Shown one piece after another: positions 1 to 5,425 of a stretch of 5,425 bases of DNA. The DNA lies in assembly GCA_027083715.1 (NCBI GenBank), contig JALWNR010000234.1:1-5425 (forward strand), given 5' to 3'. Below the pieces are notes generated by a model, which was not told where the DNA came from, did no database searches, and saw only the letters and a program-made list of their open reading frames with translations. The stretch comes from Bacteroidales bacterium. Lineage in GTDB: Bacteria > Bacteroidota > Bacteroidia > Bacteroidales > NBLH01. Position numbers and translations under genes: made by a program. Position 1 is the stretch's first letter, and each line of letters starts with the position of its first letter.

Positions 1-179
1 CAAAGTGTTAATTTAATGGTCTTCTCAAAAAAAAAATCAAAGCCTGTTTTGTTACTAGCTTTTTTAAAACTTAATTTTACTACTGTAAATGAGCACTTTA
101 ACCCACTAATCGGTAAAAGGGTAAGGTAAATTTAATTTTTAGAACTCACCTAATGTAAAGATACAAAAACATAATATTA

Positions 180-207
180 TTGCAATAAATAACATTGATT
201 ATCTTTG
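180..207 (+). promoter_or_regulatory. Bacteroidota-type promoter for the DUF5686 gene
   Basis: TATCTTTG at 200-207 matches the Bacteroidota -7 consensus TAnnTTTG at every fixed position. A TTG at 180-182 lies 17 bp upstream, within the usual distance for the -33 element. Transcription would start a few bases after 207, leaving a 5' leader of only about 20-25 nt before the ATG at 236. The leader is A-rich with no Shine-Dalgarno motif, as is usual in this phylum. In DNA this AT-rich a chance match is possible, but the exact -7 box and its position make it credible. Confidence 0.7.
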
Positions 208-235
208 TGCTCCATTTTAAACAAAAAAGAACACT

Positions 236-2791
236 ATGTTAACTCTTGTAGCTATGCGTTGCAAACGAATTGTTTTATTTTTATTTGTTTTAATTGTGCC
301 GATTGTAAGTTTACAAGCACAAAAACTTACAAAAATAAAAGGACAAATTACTGATAAAACTACCGGAGAACCTCTTCCCTTCGTAAATGTTTTTTTTGAA
401 GGCAAAGATATCGGTACGGTAACCGACTATGATGGTAATTATGAATTGGTAACGCAGTGGGCATCAGAAAAGTTAACGGCTTCATTTATAGGCTATAATA
501 CACAAACAAAAGTAATTGATATTGGTGAAAACCAAGTGATTAATTTTGAATTAGTACCGGAAAATGTAAGTTTAGGCGAAGTGGTGGTTACATCAAAAAA
601 GAAAAGATACCGAAACAAAAACAACCCTGCGGTTGAATTGATTAGAAAAGCCATAAATAATAAGGATAAGAACCGGCTGGAAAGTCTTAATTTTTACGAA
701 TACAAAAAATACGAAAAGGTAGAACTTGATTTAAATAATATAACCGAGAAATTTCAGAATAAAAAGGCGTTTAAAAAATTTCAGTTTATTTTTGATTATA
801 TTGATACTTCTGAGGTGAATGGAAAACCTTATTTACCGGTATTCTTAAAAGAAAGTTTATCCGATATATATTACCGTAAATCACCCAAAACCAGAAAAGA
901 ATATATAAACGCTACAAAGATTATCAATTTCCACGAATACATGGACGATGCCGGTTTTGATTTGTTCATAAATTATATGTATCAGGATATTGATATTTAT
1001 CAAAATACAGTAAATATTCTTACAAATGATTTTGTGAGCCCTTTATCCCCTCTTGCACCAATTACCTACAAATTTCGTATTATTGATACACTCGATGTAA
1101 ACGGCTATAATTGTATTGAACTGGCATTTCAGCCACGCAATAAATTGGACTTTGCATTTATTGGAAGAATGTTTATTACTAATGACGAACGTTATGCTGT
1201 TGTAAAGTTAAAAATGAAGGTGAGTGATGAGATTAACCTTAATTTTGTAAACGATCTTGAAATTAAACAGGAGTTTTCTTATGAAAATAATAAGGCATGG
1301 GTGTTGAAAAAAGATAAAATTACTATTGATTTTAATATTGGGAATAAAAATGTAGGTGTTTTTGGAACAAAAAGCGTGGATTATGATTATTTTAAATTTG
1401 ATAAAGCCGCACCCGATTCAATTTATGAAGGAATAGAAAATACGATTTATGTGCCCGATTATTTACGTAAATCTGATAATTATTGGAAAACACACCGGAT
1501 TACACCACTTAGTCCGCGCGAAGAAGATATCTATACTATGGTTGATAGTTTAAAAGAAGTTCCGCTTTTTAAAACTTCGATGAACGTTTTAATGCTTTTT
1601 GTTGAAGCATATTGGAACCTTGATTGGCTGGATTTAGGACCTATCAGCACATTTATCTCGTTTAATGAAGTAGAAGGCACAAAATTAAAACTCGGAGGAC
1701 AAACGAGTGATAAATTCAGTAAAACATTACGTTTTGCCGGATATGGCATTTACGGATTAGAAGACAAAAAGTTTAAATATTCGGCAAGCGTTCAATATTC
1801 GCTTAACGGAAGTTCATTGCGTGAAACTCCTTTGCATTTTGCAAGACTTAAATATGAAAAAGATACTAAATTTCCAGGTATGAATTTGATGTTTGCCAAT
1901 GAAGGTAATCTTTTTCTTTCGTTTAAACGCGGTGTTGCTGATAAATTATTATATTATGAACTATTTGATATTGAGCATTATAAAGATTGGGCAAACGGCT
2001 TTTCTACACGCTTGAATTTAAGACACATTGTGGAGCACCCCGGAGGCACTCTTGAATTTAATTATAATGATTATTCAATTGATAAAATAACCTTAAGCGA
2101 AATACGAACAATTATCCGTTTTGCTCCTAATGAGAAGTATTATTTGGGCATGAGTTATCGGGTACCTATACTATCAAAATACCCCATTATTCAACTTACT
2201 TATACTCAGGGATTTAAAAATTTATTAGAAGGTGATTATACCTATACAAAGTTAAGTTTTAACTTTTTTAAACGTATTTATTTAAGTCCTATGGGTTTTA
2301 CCAATTTTGAACTGGAAGCGGGTAAAGTTTTCACAAAAGGTATTCCATATCCGCTTTTGTTTATTCATCGTGCAAACCAAACTTATTCATATCAAATTCG
2401 TTCGTATAATTTAATGAATTTTTTAGAGTTTGTCAGTGATCAATATGTGTCAATTAGTGCCGAACATCATTTTTATGGCTTCTTTTTTAATAAAATCCCC
2501 TTATTTCGTCGTTTAAAATGGCGCGAAGTAATTACCTTTAAAGGAATTTACGGAAACATTACCGATGAAAATAATCCGGAAATCACGCAAGGCTTAATGT
2601 TATTTCCAACCGACTCACAAGGAAACACAACAACATTCAGTTTACAAGAAAAACCTTATATGGAAGCAGGTGTGGGTATTGAAAATATCTTTAAATTTTT
2701 CAGAGTAGATCTTGTACGAAGACTAACTTATTTAAATAAGCCCAACGTTGATGAATGGGGAGTTCGAATGAGTTTAAAGTTTGATTTTTAG
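236..2791 (+). CDS. DUF5686 outer-membrane protein with N-terminal carboxypeptidase-regulatory-like domain
   Basis: This is an 851-residue predicted outer-membrane protein whose molecular function is unknown. Residues 1-28 form a signal peptide (KR at 10-11, hydrophobic run, cleavage probably after LQA at 26-28). Residues 33-120 are a CarboxypepD_reg-like beta-sandwich (GQITD at 36-40, GEPLPFVNV at 44-52, DYDGNYEL at 64-71, GEVVVTS at 114-120), the kind of domain that also precedes SusC/TonB-type barrels. The rest fits DUF5686: NPAVELIRKAI at 130-140 and the FYEYKKYEKVEL block at 153-164, then from about 475 a predicted barrel opening with FNEVEGTKLKLGG (476-488) and strands rich in alternating aromatics. 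The chain ends KFDF, a terminal Phe typical of outer-membrane barrels recognised by BamA. There is no TonB plug domain, so it is not a TonB-dependent receptor. Start: ATG 236 has A at -3, -6 and around -12. Met7 at 254 would give a more standard signal peptide (MRCKR) and remains possible. Length is normal for the family and the frame is intact. The family assignment is secure; any role in envelope biogenesis or transport would be a guess. Confidence 0.9.
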   Translation: MLTLVAMRCKRIVLFLFVLIVPIVSLQAQKLTKIKGQITDKTTGEPLPFVNVFFEGKDIGTVTDYDGNYELVTQWASEKLTASFIGYNTQTKVIDIGENQVINFELVPENVSLGEVVVTSKKKRYRNKNNPAVELIRKAINNKDKNRLESLNFYEYKKYEKVELDLNNITEKFQNKKAFKKFQFIFDYIDTSEVNGKPYLPVFLKESLSDIYYRKSPKTRKEYINATKIINFHEYMDDAGFDLFINYMYQDIDIYQNTVNILTNDFVSPLSPLAPITYKFRIIDTLDVNGYNCIELAFQPRNKLDFAFIGRMFITNDERYAVVKLKMKVSDEINLNFVNDLEIKQEFSYENNKAWVLKKDKITIDFNIGNKNVGVFGTKSVDYDYFKFDKAAPDSIYEGIENTIYVPDYLRKSDNYWKTHRITPLSPREEDIYTMVDSLKEVPLFKTSMNVLMLFVEAYWNLDWLDLGPISTFISFNEVEGTKLKLGGQTSDKFSKTLRFAGYGIYGLEDKKFKYSASVQYSLNGSSLRETPLHFARLKYEKDTKFPGMNLMFANEGNLFLSFKRGVADKLLYYELFDIEHYKDWANGFSTRLNLRHIVEHPGGTLEFNYNDYSIDKITLSEIRTIIRFAPNEKYYLGMSYRVPILSKYPIIQLTYTQGFKNLLEGDYTYTKLSFNFFKRIYLSPMGFTNFELEAGKVFTKGIPYPLLFIHRANQTYSYQIRSYNLMNFLEFVSDQYVSISAEHHFYGFFFNKIPLFRRLKWREVITFKGIYGNITDENNPEITQGLMLFPTDSQGNTTTFSLQEKPYMEAGVGIENIFKFFRVDLVRRLTYLNKPNVDEWGVRMSLKFDF

Positions 2792-2794
2792 GTA

Positions 2795-4114
2795 TTATTT
2801 CAATAAATTTTTGAGTTTTTCGGCATATTCATTTAGCTGTTCAATATTAATTGCCAAATTTTCAGCAATTGCTGCATTATTTTGAGCATCCATATTTACT
2901 TCTGTTATAGCTTTGTTAATACTGCTAACATTAGCCGTTTGCTCTGTTAATGCTTCGGATATTTGAACAGTATAATCAGTAGATTTTTTAATTTCACTCA
3001 TAATCTGACTTAAATATTCATCTGCTTTATCTGAAATAGCAATACTTTCATTTACCAAACTAACAATATCTTTTGCTGCACTATGACTATGTTCTGCAAG
3101 TTTTTTCACTTCGGCAGCTACTACAGCAAAACCTTTTCCTGCATTACCGGCACGTGCCGCTTCGATTGATGCATTTAATGCCAAAAGGTTGGTTTGTCGG
3201 GCAATATCATTAATTACATCAATACGTCTAAAAATATCTTTCGTTGCAGAAACAACACGCTGGATAGATTGGGCACTTCTTTTAGAAAACTTTTCTGTTT
3301 TTTTAGCAATTTCAACAGATTGTTTTGCATTATTTGCATTCTGATTTAGCGATTCACTAAATTCCTCTATTACTGAAAAAACTTCTTCAACACTCGATGC
3401 CTGATTATTAGCACCATCAGATAAAGTATTGATTGATGATTTAACTTCTTCGGAAAGGTTTTCCAAAATCAGGGTAGTTTCTTTGATGGCATCAATTATA
3501 TGACTTAATTTTTTATTGTGCTCTTTATTCTTAGAATTTTCTTTCATGGCTTGTAATAAGGCATCGTCTGAAAATTTTTTCCCAAGATAAAGTAAAACAG
3601 TCATAAAAACTAAGGAAAATGATATACTAACTACTGCAATTGATGCATAATCTGAATGTCCTAACTTATGGATAATATTGTAGTAATACAAAAAGTTTCC
3701 TAAAAATATAATTGTTCCATTGATAATTAAAACATAGCGATGGGTAAATAACATGCTAAACCCCAAATAGGCAAACAACAGAAAAAATGACTGAGCATAT
3801 GCAGAGCCGGGTAGTTTGTTATCCAAAAAATAGTTTGAAAGCGCAACAAGCAATATACTAACTGCAATAGTAAAAAAGTTAGCGGCTATTTTGTAATTGA
3901 ACTTTTTTAATAAGAAAAAAGAAATCAATACAAAAAGAACTACTAAATATACACCCAACTGCCTTTTTGGTTCAAATTCATCTTTTATAGTATAAACAAA
4001 TGCAAAAAGCACATTCAATAAAAGCAGGTATAAATTTATCCAAACAAGTGTTCTTGACTTTCTGTTTTCAATTTCAATACTACTCTTCGTATAAAAATAA
4101 TCTGTAAACTTCAC
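2795..4114 (-). CDS. Methyl-accepting chemotaxis protein with polytopic membrane sensor region, no HAMP
   Basis: This is a 439-residue chemoreceptor-like signalling protein of the inner membrane, expected to control a CheA kinase through CheW. Residues about 22-178 hold roughly six hydrophobic helices (22-42, 53-70, 76-97, 104-123, 127-147, 157-178) with only short loops, so there is no periplasmic ligand domain. A cytoplasmic coiled coil follows directly, with no recognisable HAMP. The conserved hairpin tip runs through residues 298-343: [20 protein letters not shown] (304-323), then [18 protein letters not shown] (326-343). This is the kinase-contact region shared by all MCPs. QASSVEEV (238-245) resembles a methylation site in the first helix. 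In the returning helix the usual ALVEE pattern is replaced by AIAEN (415-419). The C-terminus (LKNLLK) lacks an NWETF-like CheR-binding tail. The start is GTG at 4112-4114: no ATG, GTG or TTG lies in frame between it and the upstream stop near 4198, and A's at -3, -6 and -11 to -14 support it. No che gene is adjacent. The stimulus sensed cannot be told; the MCP class is certain. Confidence 0.93.
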   Translation of the reverse strand: MKFTDYFYTKSSIEIENRKSRTLVWINLYLLLLNVLFAFVYTIKDEFEPKRQLGVYLVVLFVLISFFLLKKFNYKIAANFFTIAVSILLVALSNYFLDNKLPGSAYAQSFFLLFAYLGFSMLFTHRYVLIINGTIIFLGNFLYYYNIIHKLGHSDYASIAVVSISFSLVFMTVLLYLGKKFSDDALLQAMKENSKNKEHNKKLSHIIDAIKETTLILENLSEEVKSSINTLSDGANNQASSVEEVFSVIEEFSESLNQNANNAKQSVEIAKKTEKFSKRSAQSIQRVVSATKDIFRRIDVINDIARQTNLLALNASIEAARAGNAGKGFAVVAAEVKKLAEHSHSAAKDIVSLVNESIAISDKADEYLSQIMSEIKKSTDYTVQISEALTEQTANVSSINKAITEVNMDAQNNAAIAENLAINIEQLNEYAEKLKNLLK

Positions 4115-4139
4115 GGTATTTCTCTTTTGATAAATTGCA

Positions 4140-4169
4140 TAAAAATAGGAATTTAAAAAAGATTTACAA
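4140..4169 (-). promoter_or_regulatory. Candidate promoter for the chemoreceptor gene
   Basis: Read on the minus strand, TATTTTTA (4147-4140) fits the Bacteroidota -7 box TAnnTTTG except for its last base. A TTG (4169-4167, preceded by TT) lies 19 bp upstream. The box ends 25 bp before the GTG start, giving a leader of about 20 nt, much like the leader of the gene on the other strand. It would let the chemoreceptor be transcribed independently of the acyltransferase upstream. The region is very AT-rich, so a single-mismatch match could be chance. Confidence 0.4.
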
Positions 4170-4215
4170 AATCGAGTTTTACCGTTCCGGAATGTTTATA
4201 TTATTTTTAAAGCAT

Positions 4216-5310
4216 TTATATTTTAATAAAAATCTTTTTCCGGTACATTATCCAACCAATAAAGCCAAAAAAAGCAACATGAAACAATGCAAAAAGCAAT
4301 GAACCATTCAAATTTCCGGCAATTACAACAAAAACTTTTTTATACAGCCAGGCATACATAGTCATTCCGTCAATATGTATTCCAAGATAGGTAATTACCA
4401 AGATTATAGACATCACATATATAAATAAAGGATTCATTCCAAACCATATAAAAGGCTGTACCCATTTTTTAAATCCTTTAATGTCAATAACCCAAATAAA
4501 AAAAGATAAAAATATTTGAGCCAATCCGGCAGTATATAACACATACGAACTTGTCCATAATTTTTTATTAATCGGGAAAAATTCATTCCAAACTAATCCT
4601 GCCACTACCAATGCTAACCCAATACTAAGCATTTTTACAACCATTTTATTTCTATTTTTCATACTATCTATGAAATTTCCCGTAAGATAACCAATAACAA
4701 CTGTTACAATTGCAGGCAAGGTACTTAATAGTCCTTCCGGATCAAAAGGAATACCTTCGCCTGTGTATAAAAAAGCGGCTCCAATAACTTTTAAATCAAT
4801 AGTCCGTACTATATTTGTTTCCAAAGCATAAGGGTTTGCTCCACCAAAAAACCAGAGCAAAAACCAATAAGCAAATAAAATAAAAGCACCGGCAATCATT
4901 ATATTTCGCTTTTTCATGCTTAAAACCAAAAAGGATGCAAAACCATAAGCTAAGGCAATACGTTGCAATACTCCCATTACTCTAAAATGTGTATTATCAC
5001 GTAACAACATTGAATATAATTTCATAGCCGTCCCGATTAAGAAAATAATGACGGTTCTTTTTATTATTTTACGAACTGCTTTTGAGTTTAATTGATGATT
5101 AAAACTTTTAAATGAAAACCACATCGCAGTTCCAACAATAAACAAAAAGAAAGGAAATACTAAATCTGTCGGTGTACAACCGTGCCACTTTGCATGATCC
5201 AAGGGAGGATAAATATAAGCCCAGCTTCCGGGAGTATTTACTAATATCATCATGGCTACTGTTAAGCCACGAAAAGCATCCAGTGCAACTATTCTTTTTG
5301 TAGTTTCCAT
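4216..5310 (-). CDS. HGSNAT/NagX-like (COG4299) multi-pass membrane acyltransferase
   Basis: This is a 364-residue inner-membrane protein of the heparan-alpha-glucosaminide N-acetyltransferase-like family (COG4299, DUF5009-related; bacterial members are often called NagX). The human enzyme moves an acetyl group from cytosolic acetyl-CoA across the lysosomal membrane to a terminal glucosamine; bacterial members are thought to act on amino sugars, mostly without proof. Family marks seen here: [14 protein letters not shown] (6-19) before the first helix; [17 protein letters not shown] (39-55), where His39 lines up with the catalytic histidine of the human enzyme and sits in a predicted periplasmic loop; [13 protein letters not shown] (110-122); [12 protein letters not shown] (190-201); [17 protein letters not shown] (248-264); and GMNPLFIYV (291-299). 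I count about 9-11 hydrophobic helices across 13-355, and the tail is basic. Length is normal and the frame intact. The start is ATG 5310, which keeps the conserved LDAFRG motif about ten residues in. No glycosidase, nag or polysaccharide-utilisation gene is visible nearby, so the substrate is open. The family call is firm; acetylation of a sugar amine is inferred. Confidence 0.88.
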   Translation of the reverse strand: METTKRIVALDAFRGLTVAMMILVNTPGSWAYIYPPLDHAKWHGCTPTDLVFPFFLFIVGTAMWFSFKSFNHQLNSKAVRKIIKRTVIIFLIGTAMKLYSMLLRDNTHFRVMGVLQRIALAYGFASFLVLSMKKRNIMIAGAFILFAYWFLLWFFGGANPYALETNIVRTIDLKVIGAAFLYTGEGIPFDPEGLLSTLPAIVTVVIGYLTGNFIDSMKNRNKMVVKMLSIGLALVVAGLVWNEFFPINKKLWTSSYVLYTAGLAQIFLSFFIWVIDIKGFKKWVQPFIWFGMNPLFIYVMSIILVITYLGIHIDGMTMYAWLYKKVFVVIAGNLNGSLLFALFHVAFFGFIGWIMYRKKIFIKI

Positions 5311-5371
5311 AAAAGTATTTAGTTTAGCTTAGAAAATTTAAAATTAACTTTTTTTTTACAAAAGAAAAAGG

Positions 5372-5384
5372 ATGTATGATACAT
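5372..5384. promoter_or_regulatory. Perfect 13-bp palindrome, possible operator upstream of the acyltransferase
   Basis: ATGTAT-G-ATACAT forms a perfect inverted repeat with 6-bp arms and a one-base centre. It lies 61 bp upstream of the acyltransferase ATG in otherwise featureless AT-rich DNA. The one-base spacer makes an RNA hairpin less likely than a site for a dimeric repressor or activator. A loose -7-like box (TTCTTTTG, minus strand, 5366-5359, one mismatch to TAnnTTTG) lies just downstream. That would place the palindrome near where the -33 element should be, where I find no clear TTG. The flanks are an A-run on the left and a T-run on the right, so a weak bidirectional terminator is the alternative reading. 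Confidence 0.35.
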
Positions 5385-5425
5385 TTTTTTACTATTAGTA
5401 AATCAATAGTTATTTATATTTTTAT

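Noticed and set aside
39..65. Possible terminator: AAAGC (39-43) pairing with GCTTT (58-62), followed by T's.
   Set aside because: The stem is only 5 bp, AT-rich, with a 14-base loop. In this base composition such structures occur by chance.
16..129. A 37-codon + strand reading frame beginning MVFSKKKSKPV, open from the left edge of the window.
   Set aside because: It is low-complexity and AT-driven, matches nothing I recognise, and has no promoter or start context. The open frame reaches the window edge, so a gene tail cannot be fully excluded, but the composition looks non-coding.
112..129. Three copies of GGTAA (112-116, 120-124, 125-129).
   Set aside because: The copies are too short and unevenly spaced to count as an iteron or operator array.
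217..405. 62-residue minus-strand reading frame.
   Set aside because: It is antisense to the leader, signal peptide and first domain of the DUF5686 gene, with no family features; a shadow frame.
1531..1749. 72-residue minus-strand reading frame.
   Set aside because: It lies entirely inside the DUF5686 gene, opposite conserved barrel sequence, and shows no independent coding signs.
236..2791. Reading the long + strand gene as a SusC/TonB-dependent receptor because of its N-terminal carboxypeptidase-like domain.
   Set aside because: There is no plug domain or TonB box after the sandwich domain, and the downstream motifs fit DUF5686 instead.

Overview
This 5.4 kb, strongly AT-rich window looks like chromosomal DNA of a Bacteroidota bacterium (Bacteroidales/Marinilabiliales-like; this is an inference from gene content and signals, and the genus cannot be told). 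The evidence is a DUF5686 outer-membrane protein with an N-terminal carboxypeptidase-regulatory-like domain, which is a Bacteroidota-typical architecture. A near-perfect Bacteroidota promoter (TTG, 17 bp, TAnnTTTG) precedes it, and start codons have A-rich upstream sequence rather than Shine-Dalgarno sites.

Layout: positions 1-235 are non-coding, apart from the promoter at 180-207. A large outer-membrane protein gene (236-2791, +) follows. It converges, with only 3 bp between stop codons, on a methyl-accepting chemotaxis protein gene (2795-4114, -) that starts with GTG. After a 101-bp gap holding a candidate promoter for the chemoreceptor comes a polytopic membrane acyltransferase gene of the HGSNAT/NagX (COG4299) family (4216-5310, -). 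The last 115 bases (5311-5425) are its AT-rich upstream region and contain a perfect 13-bp palindrome.

The three genes do not form an obvious pathway. Each appears to be an independent unit, or at most the acyltransferase reads through into the chemoreceptor. All three encode envelope proteins: one outer-membrane barrel, one inner-membrane sensor and one inner-membrane enzyme. No mobile element, CRISPR array, tRNA, rRNA or broken gene is visible. The most unusual item is the chemoreceptor. It has about six predicted transmembrane helices and no extracytoplasmic sensor domain, no HAMP domain and no CheR-tethering pentapeptide, and no chemotaxis genes lie beside it. I see no convincing case for a wholly new multi-gene system here.
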